DNA of 64,000 nt, taken from assembly GCF_033115175.1 (NCBI RefSeq), contig NC_084850.1, forward strand, positions 22,041,218 through 22,105,217, written 5' to 3'. Position numbers and translations under genes: made by a program. Position 1 is the stretch's first letter. Every line of letters starts with the position of its first letter. Under the pieces are notes generated by a model that searched no databases, was not told the origin of the DNA, and saw only the letters and a program-made list of their open reading frames with translations. Source of the DNA: Lepus europaeus. Lineage: Eukaryota > Chordata > Mammalia > Lagomorpha > Leporidae. Below are positions 38,104-47,176 of this stretch, in pieces.

Positions 38104-38697
38104 GCGCGGGGTGGGGGAACACCCGGGTCCCACGTCTCCGTGGGCCTCGGCGTCGATCTCCGGGAGGGGGAGGGCGAGGGAACGGACGGACGAAGTAGTA
38201 GCTGAGTGCGCCATCCCGGCTGCCCGTGGCACCGGCTGCAGCACCGGACGCCGCCCGGGCCGCTGGGATTCCAGGTTGGCCAAGAGTGGAAGCGGGGGCG
38301 GTGGAGGGGGGGATGCCGAGTGCGCTCCGCCCGTGGGTAACTGGGACTCGCTGGGGTTTGGGCTTGGCGGGGTGGGGGTTCCGTTTCCTAATTCCTGTGC
38401 GGGCCGGGTGGGCGGGGGCAGGCTTTTTTCCCTGGGCTATTCAAGGCAGAGGGGCGGGCTTTTCCCAGGGCTATAACTATGGAGCGAGGGGCGAAGGGAC
38501 GGAGCGCTCCTCAAGTGGTGGCCAGCGAGGCTCGTGGCCCCGCGTCGTCCTGGACGGGGCCGTCCTAGGGGTGAGGTGTGCGCTCGCGGCCCCCATGGAT
38601 TGTCGGGACGTTTTTTCTCGTTCTCTTCCTGCTGCGGCTCCGCGGGAGGGTGCACTCGCACGGGGCTCCTGGAGCGCTCGAGCGGCGCTCGCAGCCT

Positions 38698-38745
38698 GGG
38701 CTGTGCGTGTGTGTGCGTGCGTGTGTGTGCGCGTGGGGGGGTGGG
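38698..38745 (+). repeat. (GT/GC)n microsatellite in the CpG island
   Basis: Alternating purine-pyrimidine run ('gtgtgtgtgcgtgcgtgtgt') followed by a G-run; potential Z-DNA. Confidence 0.7.
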
Positions 38746-39038
38746 GGAACTGGGAGACAGCCTGGCTGCTGCGGGATGGCCGCACGCGCCACCTGCGAGG
38801 GGCGGGCGGGAGCCAGGTCCCGCGCGTGGCGCCGGCCGCGCTGGAAGGCGGGTAGCTGGGGCCGGGGAAGAGTGGACTGGGTGGGTGGGAGGGCACGGAG
38901 CGGGTGTAGACCAGAGAAAAGCAAAGTAGCAGAGTGCGGCTGCGGGGTACCGGGGAAAGGACACCTCTTTTCTCCTCCACCACGGACCTTTTAGGGGTCC
39001 CGGGGAACTCTGGAGTGGGGGTACGGAATGAGCCGCTG

Positions 39039-39044
39039 CACGTG
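39039..39044. promoter_or_regulatory. Canonical E-box CACGTG
   Basis: A single CACGTG in the island. MYC acts on the paralogous miR-17~92 promoter through such sites. Function here is inferred. Confidence 0.4.
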
Positions 39045-39288
39045 GAGGGGGAAGGAAGGACTCTCCTCCTCCTTGGCTGCTCTCCCACCAACCCGAGAAT
39101 GGAGGGGGAGGGAGGCGTGGGCTTGGCGCGTTTTTGGTGCTTTGAATGGAGAACTCCGTTTCCCATGATGCTTTGTTCCTTTCTCTTTAATCTCCGCGGC
39201 GGCCGCGGCAGCACGAGGACTGGAGCGCGTGGTGCGAGCCGCTGGAGCACACCCTGGGCGTGCAGCGGCTCCCGGACCTCAACCGGAG

Positions 39289-39300
39289 CGCTAGGTAAGG
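39289..39300 (+). other. Predicted splice donor of a host first exon
   Basis: CTAG|GTAAGG, a near-consensus 5' splice site with the exon end at 39294, within the CpG island and upstream of the microRNAs. The exon before it is GC-rich; its start is not defined. Confidence 0.45.
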
Positions 39301-40515
39301 CTGGGAGCGCCGCGGGAGGAGGCACCGCGCGGCCGCACTTTCCCCTTGGCTGGACTTTTTACAGTTTAAAGCGTGGCCAGCGCGCGCGATGTGTACCTTA
39401 GGAATGGCTCATTAAGGAAGGGTGATGACGAGGGGGCGCGCGCTCAGACGGGTGCGGAGCTCACGCTTGCTGGGTTAGGTCAATTCTGCATTTTGAGTCA
39501 GGTTTGGAGTACATGTTTAAATGGAGGGGGGAAAAAGGTCTAAACAGAAGGCAGTCTTTACGTGCGCAGAAACCCAATTTGAAAGGAGAAATGCCAGTCT
39601 TCTCATTTCTATGCCAACTCTACTCTTCCCCCATGGAAAACTATTTTCAGATGTACGTGAAGCACTTGGATTTTTATAGAGAGGTGAGGACTAGCAGGGC
39701 AGCATGGGATATCATGACCAAAGTCCAGCGTGTGAACTTCCCTCCATCTTTTACCTTATTGAAATTCTGGGTCCAGGAAAAGTTGGATTTTTTTTCTTTT
39801 TGACAAAACTTAGCCCATCATGGAAAATGGAGGGGACCCTTATGAGCCTTCTTTTCAAATGGGGACTCACTTCCTTGCTGCAAGTTCTTAGGTCCAATAA
39901 GCGCTTGGAAACGGAAGGTGTTCTTATGGAAGATAATGACATGAAGGAAACAAGAACTGATCTGCCTTCTTTAGGTTTAATGGAGAAAATGGGCCCATAA
40001 ATGTTTAAACACAGTAGAGCCCTTTGAAATAGATCAACATGTGACATCTCCTGGCCCTCTGTGCATTATGTGAGCAGTATAAGGCCGTGTTTCTTAAAGC
40101 CAGTTCGAAAATTTCTCTCCTTTTCTGTTACTGGGGTGGGGGCCAGGGTTTGTACGTTTCATGGAACACAGTCACTTTCAGTATGGAGCCCAAAAGCCCT
40201 GTAGCAGCTCAAGACTCAAATCCTCAGCCTGATTTTTAGGTTCTGGAGCATCAGGGTGAACACACTGGGCCTGCTGTGCACTGGGATTGCAGATAGCAAG
40301 GTTTCCTAGATGAAAAGGGAGTATCTATAATCTGCTTATGCTTAAGAATGGCACTTTTGAAATTGAATGCTAGTTATGTTCAACTCTGTGTACATTCTTC
40401 AGATTATTAATATTTCTCAGGATTTGGTGGGACTGTAAGCCAAAGAAAAACTTGTCTCTAGAAAACTAACAAATAGGGTTGTTTTGTTTTGTTTTGTTTC
40501 ATATCTAATGTGCTT
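39301..40515 (+). other. Predicted host intron, no other feature recognised
   Basis: Lies between the predicted donor at 39295 and the acceptor at 40546. No SINE and no gene. Open frames at 39504-40047 lack recognisable motifs. Confidence 0.35.
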
Positions 40516-40553
40516 TTTGTGTTTTTTATTTTTTCCTTTTAACCAGGTGAGTC
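40516..40553 (+). other. Acceptor fused to donor (recursive-splice-like site)
   Basis: A T-rich tract with 'ttttcctttt' leads to AACCAG|GTGAGT, with AG at 40545-40546 and GT at 40547-40548. A perfect donor directly after an acceptor is the layout of a recursive (zero-length exon) splice site. It could also be an ordinary acceptor whose exon happens to start GTGAGT. It lies 73 bp before the miR-106a hairpin. Confidence 0.45.
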
Positions 40554-40619
40554 TACTTAGACCCGTGAGGATGAAAAAAAGAACGCATGGAAGACCTAAC
40601 ATTGTGCTGCAGGAATAGG

Positions 40620-40700
40620 CCTTGGCCATGTAAAAGTGCTTACAGTGCAGGTAGCTTTTTGAGATCTACTGCAATGCAAGCACTTCTTACATTACCATGG
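40620..40700 (+). ncRNA. MIR106A: mir-106a precursor hairpin
   Basis: An 81-nt hairpin matching mammalian mir-106a. The 5p mature strand is at 40632-40654 (AAAAGUGCUUACAGUGC and on), with the miR-17 family seed AAAGUGC. The 3p strand is at 40669-40690. The loop region 'cttttt gagat' is unchanged as I remember the human hairpin. One 3p base differs (C at 40677 where human has U). It is the first member of the cluster and lies on the + strand downstream of the CpG island. It is processed from a polycistronic primary transcript by Drosha and Dicer, and its family represses cell-cycle and apoptosis regulators. Confidence 0.96.
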
Positions 40701-40794
40701 TGATTTAATCAGTGAGGACTGCGAACCCTCGAACCCTCATTTGTACATAATGAGGTGCTTGATGCTCTAGGGCTGCTCCTTATACCGTGTCTCC

Positions 40795-40865
40795 TGTGTT
40801 AAGGTGCATCTAGTGCAGTTAGTGAGGCAACTTCGAATCTACTGCCCTAAATGCCCCTTCTGGCA
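40795..40865 (+). ncRNA. MIR18B: mir-18b precursor hairpin
   Basis: A 71-nt hairpin. 5p at 40800-40822 begins UAAGGUGCAUCUAGUGC, with the miR-18 seed AAGGUGC, and appears identical to the human mature form. 3p at 40843-40864 begins UGCCCUAAAUGCCCC. The loop differs from human by a few bases. It lies 94 nt after mir-106a, in the position expected for the second cluster member. Confidence 0.95.
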
Positions 40866-41035
40866 CAGGCTACCCGATGAGACAGCATTTAAAAAGTACG
40901 CCTCAAGTAGTCATCTGAACAGGACAGACAAGTTTAAAGGTTGGCTTTTTGCTCTTGCGTTGCTTGTTGCGAACGGATGGCGGGGGACTGTGTGCCACGT
41001 GCAGTTTGGTGCGAAGGAAAAGATTGTGTCCTCGT

Positions 41036-41104
41036 AGTACCAAAGTGCTCATAGTGCAGGTAGTTCTAGCATCATTCTACTGTAGTGTGAGCACTTCTAG
41101 TACT
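41036..41104 (+). ncRNA. MIR20B: mir-20b precursor hairpin
   Basis: A 69-nt hairpin. 5p at 41041-41063 (CAAAGUGCUCAUAGUGC start) has the miR-17 family seed AAAGUGC and matches human miR-20b. The 3p arm at 41079-41100 has several changes relative to the human star strand (for example GUGUGAGC for GUAUGGGC), and the loop is also diverged, while the arms still pair. Confidence 0.94.
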
Positions 41105-41146
41105 CTGGGATAATGAGTCTCTTGTTGATGGCCAGGATGTTCAGAG

Positions 41147-41242
41147 ACAATGCTACTCACAATTAGTTTTGCAGGTTTGCATTTCAGCGTATACCTGTAT
41201 ACATGGCTGTGCAAATCCATGCAAAACTGATTGTGATCACGT
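41147..41242 (+). ncRNA. MIR19B2: mir-19b-2 precursor hairpin
   Basis: A 96-nt hairpin. The dominant 3p strand at 41208-41230 (UGUGCAAAUCCAUGCAAAACU start) has the miR-19 seed GUGCAAA and looks identical to human miR-19b. 5p at 41165-41186 begins AGUUUUGCAGGUUUGC. It follows mir-20b by 42 nt. The miR-19 class is the main PTEN-repressing component in the paralogous miR-17~92 cluster. Confidence 0.95.
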
Positions 41243-41296
41243 GTGCTTTCTACATTTTGTGGACACCTCCATGTACATACCAGCATTCAAGCCCAT

Positions 41297-41372
41297 TCAT
41301 CCGCTGGTCGGGATTTGTTGCATTACTTGTGTTCTATGGAAAAGTATTGCACTTGTCCCGGCCTGTGGAGGA
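41297..41372 (+). ncRNA. MIR92A2: mir-92a-2 precursor hairpin
   Basis: A roughly 76-nt hairpin. The 3p mature strand at 41345-41366 reads UAUUGCACUUGUCCCGG and on, with the miR-25/92 seed AUUGCAC, identical to human miR-92a by eye. The loop is one base longer than I recall for human and the 5p arm base differs slightly. Confidence 0.95.
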
Positions 41373-41460
41373 AAGGAGGATTTGATCGTCGTCTTACTTA
41401 CTTATTTTTTTAAAAGCTGTAAGTGCTGATATGTGGGAGATGTAAAATGACCTGTTTTGC

Positions 41461-41535
41461 TGTTGTCGGGTGGATCACGATGCAATTTTGATTAGTACAA
41501 TAGGAGAAAAATTGCACGGTATCCATCTGTAAACC
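41461..41535 (+). ncRNA. MIR363: mir-363 precursor hairpin
   Basis: A 75-nt hairpin. 3p at 41510-41531 (AAUUGCACGGUAUCCAUCU start) has the miR-25/92 family seed AUUGCAC. 5p is at 41467-41488 (CGGGUGGAUCACGAUGC start). It is the last member of the cluster, unique to the miR-106a~363 paralogue, which identifies this locus rather than miR-17~92. Confidence 0.96.
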
Positions 41536-41645
41536 GCAGGACCTTTGTTGGCGGCATTTTTGATAAGATGGCAGTCCTTTCTTTACTTCCTTCTGTTAAA
41601 AATGTTGTAAAATATATTGGGATTCTTTTAAAACCGGTATTTTTA

Positions 41646-41651
41646 AATAAA
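41646..41651 (+). terminator. Candidate poly(A) signal of the primary microRNA transcript
   Basis: AATAAA 111 nt after mir-363, followed by the GU-rich 'tgaggtgtgttctgg' at 41668-41682. This is a good cleavage-site layout. A second AATAAATAAA lies at about 41738-41748. Confidence 0.5.
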
Positions 41652-41759
41652 GGTGTATTTGAAAGTATGAGGTGTGTTCTGGCAGTTTGGTGCATCCAAC
41701 TGTTAACTGAATGTAAATGGACCTCAGATTTGCAAAATAAATAAAATGTGTAGATCTGA

Positions 41760-44400
41760 AAAGTGACTCCTTGTTTAAAGGTGAACGTTGCTAGGGATTT
41801 CAGAAAACCCTAAGCTGCTTTTAGAGTTTGCATCTGAGAAAAAGCACTAAGACACCTACTTGTGGACACTTTATTAGAGTAACAACATTTGGGCAAACCG
41901 TGTTCATTTGGAAGGGAATGCAAGGTTGCAAAGCAATGGGGCACCTGCCTTGGAAGGAACTGGGCACATGGGAAACCTCAGAAGAGTGGGCTTGTCAAAC
42001 TCAGTTTAAGAGGGTGCTCTTCGGAGAGTGTTTGGCAGGGCCACTGGGCCACAGGCTGCCTTGCCTTGGAGGCTACTAAATGGAAATCTGGGTCTTTAGG
42101 CTTAGTGTTAGGATTTAGCCCTTGGGCTCTTCAGGGTGACTGACCTGAAGCAGAAATTACTCTGAGACAGAGTATAAGAAGGCAGAAAAAGCCAATGTTG
42201 ACTAATGACATGAAAATGTCCATTTACTCAGCCCATTGCCACCCAGCTCAGGCAATTTCGATCCTCTGGTGGTTTTTAAAGTTGAGCACCTGTTCAGGGA
42301 GTGAAGCACACCTCCAGAGATGGGAGTCAGTAGGTGAGCCCTGGCCACTTGGCCTCTCTGTATCAAGCATCTAGCTACTGCTGGGCCGGAAACCATGCTC
42401 TTGAGAACCCAAAGACTTCTGCTTCAAGGATAAACAAAGCAAGCAAAAGAAGTTGTTTTACATGTCAGATGCACAAAATGGAAGGGGCCCTAGGCGGCCA
42501 GGGGGTGCTTCTAGTTTCAGGTTTCCTATTTTCATGGTAATCCTTAAGACTAACTTGTCCTGTCTTTGGCTAATGGAAGGCCTAGGCATGTGGTGGTTTT
42601 ACTATCTGCCAACAAGAGCGTTCAGTTCTCTTCAAGAACAGATGCTGGCACACTGAAGGTGGTATCAGTGTGTGTGTGTCCTTTTTTCCTAGTGCCATGG
42701 AATGTTCCCGTTTTAAAACACTTTGAATTTTTCCTCTTAACATTGGTCCAGTTTCAGTACGAGGATCTCTTACCGAACTGCCCATTAGCCTTGAGCTGCT
42801 TACCCAAGGCATCCATTTCCTCATTAGGGGAAACACAGTGATAACATTGGTCTACCTCAAGGATGTGTGGGTTAAGTAAGTTCTCTTTGGTGGTAGTGGT
42901 TGGGGGATGGATTTTAATTGTTAGTGATGAAGTGAAATCTTAATGAAAAGAGACTTACGGTAGTAAATTCTGTCTTCCAGTATTAAGTATGTGTGTGTGA
43001 TTTTTTTTTAAAGTGACTAATGCTTGAGGCAATTATGCAAACATAAAGAACTCTACGGATATTTCCTGTGCTGTCTAATGCTTACTACTTTGTTGGTGCC
43101 TAATCATAGTTAAGTTTGATGTGGCAGCAAAGCAAAGTCTGCCTCCCCTCTAATAAAGTAGCTCAGTAAAAGAGGGGATTAAAGCTGATTTGTTATAATC
43201 CTTAACACCACCAAACCTCCGCTTTAATAATACAAGTTTATTGTCTCTAGCGGTTCTCTGGTGCTTTACCTAGGTGGCTAGTATACAGACAGTTATTGCA
43301 GTCTCCACTTTTAATAGGCATGTGTGGAGGGGCTGTGTTCCTTAGAGTCTCAATGCCTTCATCTAACACTAGAGCTGACCGGGACAGTCCTAAGAACACT
43401 TCTGGCCTCAAAAATTCCGATTCCGTGGTTGTTAGCATTAGATGTATGAAATCATTTGCAGAGTTACTCATTGGCGATCTTTGGGGTGGGGATCGCAAAA
43501 GAATTACAGAAAGGTCATTAGAATCGCTGCTACTACGTATCATTTCTGCCTTTGATTCAGAGGGTAATTTAATATCCTATGGTTTTCTAAGTCCTCAGCA
43601 TAGGCATTAAATCTCCCAAGACAGAAGAGTCAATGTGGCGTAGGTGTTGATTATCCCAAGCATATGTTGTCTTGGAAGTTGCTGTTTGGGCCATTGTCTG
43701 TCGCAGTAGTTTAGAAACTAGGGAGAGAGAGCAACATGAAGGAAGCTGCCGTGTACAGTTTTAGCTGCAAGGATCCTTAGTTACAGGTCATAGTCTGACT
43801 TTACTCCGTGGGAGCTGAGATGAGCTGAAGACTTTGATGAATCAGCAGTTAGAGACAATTGCCCGGTGCCATGCTGCCCATGGGGAGGCAGGAGGAAAGC
43901 AGGAGGAAGTGTGGCAGGGTCTGAGAATACTTTCCAGAGGCAGTGTCAGGACAGGGGGTCAAGCTGGGAGCGAAGGAAGGCAGAGGAGACCCGGGAAGGG
44001 TCTCCGGCAGAGTTGCTTCTGCAGAAAGCAAGGGAAGGGAGAGAGTTCCGATGGACGATGGACATGCTTCGAAAGAGCTGCATTTGGCTTAGAACACCCG
44101 GTGTGCAGAAGGGAGTGGTAGGCTCGGGCCAGATCAACGAACCGCTTGACAATTCCAAGCAGAGAACTTCAAATTTACCCTTTTCATAAAACCCCTTTGA
44201 CCGCAGTGCAGAGTGGGTTGGAGAGCGCAGTAGGTGGAAGCCAGCTACAGGGTTCTTTTTTAGATGGGAGGTGAGGGTTTGAATCAGAGAGGAAGAAGTC
44301 AATTTCTCTTACACATGCAGCGGCACATTCAATACAAATGCAATGAGCATCTAAAGGACTGGCTTCCAGACATCACTGTCATTCTGAAATTCATCTGTAA
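41760..44400. other. Unique flank downstream of the microRNA cluster
   Basis: About 2.6 kb with no SINE and no recognisable gene. Open frames of 60-118 codons (for example 43296-43610 and 43946-44302) show no familiar motif. It may contain 3' parts of the host transcript. Confidence 0.4.
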
Positions 44401-44405
44401 GAATA

Positions 44406-44725
44406 TGGGGTGGGGGAAGGCAGTAGTTAATCCTTCGCCTGCGGCGCTGGCATCCCATATGGGCATCGGTTCTAGTCCTGGCTGCTTCTCTTCCAATCCA
44501 GCTCTCTGCTGTGGCCTGGGAAAGCAGTGGAAGATGGCCCAGGTCCTTGGGCTCCTGCATCCACGTGGGATGCCTGGAAGAAGCTCCTGGCTCCTGGCTT
44601 CGGATCAACCCAGCTCCGGCCATTGCAGCCATCTGTGGAGTGAACCAGCAGATGGAAGACCTATCTTTCTGCCTCTCCCTCTCTGTAACTCTGCCTTTCA
44701 AATAAATAAGTAAATCTTTAAAAAA
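44406..44725 (+). repeat. Older-class C-repeat SINE
   Basis: Head 'ggggtgggggaaggcagtag', body 'catcccatatgggcatcggt', tail 'ctttcaaataaataagtaaa'. It marks the downstream edge of the SINE-free domain. Confidence 0.88.
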
Positions 44726-44931
44726 TGTACAAAGTTTCAGTTAAACTGGAAGTGAACATTTAAAAAATATACGGGGGAGAATAGTCAAGAAATATTGAGG
44801 AAAAGGGATCCTAAAGTGGAACTTGTATTAACACTTACTAAAACCTGTTATAAAGTAGCATTTTTAAAGTGATGCAAACACAAAAATAGATGTCTGTTGC
44901 TGAGATATCTCTTCTGTTCTGGCAGCAGTTT

Positions 44932-45221
44932 TTTAAAAAAGATTTATTTATTTGAAAGAGTTACACAGAGAGAGGAGAGGCAGGGCGGGGGGGGGGTGTC
45001 TTCCACCCGATGGCTCACTCCCCAACTGGCCACAACAGCCAGAGCTGCGCCAATCCAAAGCCAGGAGCTTCCGGGTCTCCCACGTGGGTACAGGGGCCCA
45101 AGGACTTGTGCCTTTGTCTACTGCTTTCCCAGGCCATAGCAGAGACCTGGATTGGAAGTGGAGCAGCCGGGACTAGAACCAGCGCCCATATGGAATGCCG
45201 GCACTTCAGGCCAGGGCGAAG
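44932..45221 (-). repeat. Older-class C-repeat SINE, head-truncated
   Basis: Minus copy with tail 'aaagatttatttatttgaaa', a G-run in the CT zone (44987-44996 on +) and body. It stops at 'acttcaggccagggc', so about 30 bp of the head is missing. Confidence 0.85.
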
Positions 45222-45645
45222 TTTATATAAGTATTTGCATTATCATTAAGATGTCATTCCTATTTGCTAAAGAAAACTAATGTATTACTCAGTAAAAGTC
45301 ACTGGGATAATTAAGTGACTATTTTGAAAACAAAAACAACTAGAGCTCCTCCTCATACCACACATCAAAATAAATTCCAAAAAAAAAAAAAAGAAAAATA
45401 AATTCCAGAAGGATGAAAGATTAGATAAGAAAAATGGAACTGTATGCTAATTATTTTCTCTACACTTAAAATTTTCATAACAATTATTAAAGAATGGAGC
45501 TATTAAAAGTCAAGGAGAAAATAAGGGGAATATGTGACCATGAGATTGGGAAAAGCTGTTTGAAATATAACATTGATGGGAGGCACCGCCCCCCAACATG
45601 GCTTTGAGCACAAAAACTTCACACCAGAAATTGTGTTGGAATACA
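45222..45645. other. AT-rich spacer, nothing recognised
   Basis: No gene or repeat recognised except an A-run at 45380-45393. Confidence 0.5.
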
Positions 45646-45647
45646 AA

Positions 45648-45955
45648 AAGGGTGGGTGCTTGGTTAAGTTGCCACTTAGGATGCCTGCATCCCATATCAG
45701 TGCCTGGTTACATTCCTGGCTCCTCCGCTTCTGATCCAACTTAGTGCTAATGCACTCCCTGGGAGGCAACAGATGATGGCTCGGGTACTTAGGTCCTTGC
45801 CACCCTTGTGGGAGACTCAGTTGGAGTTTCAGCCTGGCCAACCCTGGATGTTGTGGCCATTTGGGGAGTGAACCAGTGGATGGAAGAGGTTCCCTCTCCC
45901 TCCCCCTCCCCCTCCCTCTCCCATGAAAAGAAAATGAATGAAAGTTTTTAAAAAG
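45648..45955 (+). repeat. Old C-repeat SINE
   Basis: Diverged head 'gggtgggtgcttggttaagt', body 'tgatccaacttagtgctaat', C-rich zone at 45892-45920 and an A-rich tail. Confidence 0.75.
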
Positions 45956-46014
45956 CAAAAGAAAAATTGAAAAAATAATGGTATTTAATGTTCTATATAG
46001 AAATGGTAAATACC

Positions 46015-46212
46015 CTTTATTCTTTAATTCATTCACTCATTCATTTAGGGAATGTTTATTGAGCATCTATTATGTGCCCAGAGCCCTCTTTGTACTAGAA
46101 AATCAGAATGACCAAAGCACCTGCTTTGACAGATCTTATATTCTAGTGAGGGGACATGAAACAGGTGATAAGCAAAATATGTAGTGTCAGATGGTAAGTG
46201 CTATGCAGAAAA
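46015..46212. repeat. L2 LINE 3' fragment
   Basis: 'ttattgagcatctattatgt', 'gatcttatattctagtgag' and 'tcagatggtaagtgctatgc' occur in the L2 consensus order. Confidence 0.6.
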
Positions 46213-46588
46213 CAGAAAGTAAGTACATTCATTCTCTACAGCTGCTGTAACAGGATCATAAACTGGGTAGTTTAAAACAATAGAAATGTCTTCTTTCATA
46301 CTTGGGCGACTGCCCTTCTGAAACCAAGGTGTCAACAGAGTCATGCTTCCTCTGAAGGTTCTAGAGTCTGATTCTTCCTTGTCTTCCTGACTTCTGATTG
46401 CTACTGGCAATCCTTTGCATTCCTTGACTTGTAGCTGCATCACCCCAATCTCTGCTTCTGTTGTCACATAGCACTCTCGACTCGTGTCTCTGTGTCTCTT
46501 CTCCTCTAAGGACGCTGGTCATTGGATTTAGGGCCTACCCTATTGCAGTCAGACCTCATTTTAATTGGATCACTTCCGCAAAGATCCT

Positions 46589-46592
46589 GGGT
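46589..46592. repeat. Target-site duplication, left copy
   Basis: GGGT directly before the 5' LTR; the matching copy is at 53319-53322. Four bases is the size made by gammaretrovirus-type integrases. Confidence 0.85.
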
Positions 46593-47156
46593 TGAAGGAC
46601 CCTTATGGGGGAGAGGGACAGGAAACTAGGCCTGGGCAAATATCAGGGGCTTCTTAAGAGGTTAGATGCCCCAGAGCAAAACTGCCCCTCCCCTCCAGGA
46701 AACCTCTGGGCGCGCCCCAGAGCAGAGCTGCCCCTCCCTTCGGAGGGTCTCTAGGCGCACACTTATGATGTCACTGCGACCGGCCAATCCTGTAACACCT
46801 TAGCACTCTCCCTCAGCATTCTCCGGTATGCTAATTGTCCCTCCGAACCAACCAATCCCGTGCCACCTCTGCATTTTATACCAGCACTCTCCACCAGCAT
46901 TCTTCGCCAGCATTCTCCCATATGCTAACGGTCCCTCTGAACTGACCAATCCTATGCATGCATTAGGAATATGCTAATTCGTTGCCTATATAACCTGTGT
47001 AAAACTGCCGCTCAGGGCTCCTCACTGCCTGAGGTGGGGGGCCCGTTTGCGCAAACGTACAATAAATACCTCATGCTTTTTGCATCAGCTGGTTTGGAGT
47101 CTGGATTTCTGGGCGTCCTCTCGAGCAAGTGGGCATCTCTTCTGAGAGGTCCAACA
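46593..47156 (+). repeat. 5' LTR of the endogenous retrovirus
   Basis: Starts TGAAGG and ends CCAACA. U3 holds two diverged 42-nt direct repeats (46816-46857 and 46910-46951), each with a CCAATC box, that may act as an enhancer pair. A TATA-like TATATAA lies at 46987-46993 and the AATAAA poly(A) signal at 47061-47066, which fits a short R region. Confidence 0.93.
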
Positions 47157-47158
47157 TT

Positions 47159-47176
47159 TGGCGCCCAACGTGGGGC
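47159..47176 (+). other. Primer-binding site, tRNA-Lys type
   Basis: TGGCGCCCAACGTGGGGC, two bases after the LTR, matches the 3' end of tRNA-Lys(1,2). This primer is usual for betaretroviruses, while the gag that follows is gammaretrovirus-like. Confidence 0.85.

Larger units (their letters stand above)
38020..39460. promoter_or_regulatory. CpG island, likely promoter of the miR-106a~363 host transcript
   Basis: GC-rich sequence dense in CpG, unlike the AT-rich flanks on either side. It ends about 1.2 kb before the first microRNA hairpin and lies on the right side for a + strand transcript. It contains a perfect NRF1-type palindrome (38094-38103), an E-box CACGTG (39039-39044), an SBS/ZNF143-like 'actccgtttcccatgatgc' at about 39152-39170 and a strong splice donor at 39294/39295. 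No clear TATA box is seen, as usual for CpG-island promoters. The paralogous miR-17~92 host gene is likewise driven from a CpG island with MYC and E2F input. The promoter role here is inferred from position and composition. Confidence 0.75.

Noticed and set aside
38477..39325. 282-codon open frame on the minus strand across the CpG island, with overlapping long frames on both strands
   Set aside because: All six frames stay open for long here because GC-rich sequence lacks stop codons. The translations are low-complexity P/R/S/G and no domain is recognisable.
40620..41535. The cluster as miR-17~92 rather than miR-106a~363
   Set aside because: mir-363 and mir-18b/20b-type hairpins are present and mir-17, mir-19a and mir-20a are not, so it is the miR-106a~363 paralogue.
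43246..43610. Overlapping open frames at 43247-43543 (minus) and 43296-43610 (plus)
   Set aside because: Neither translation has a recognisable motif and the two shadow each other, so a gene cannot be supported.
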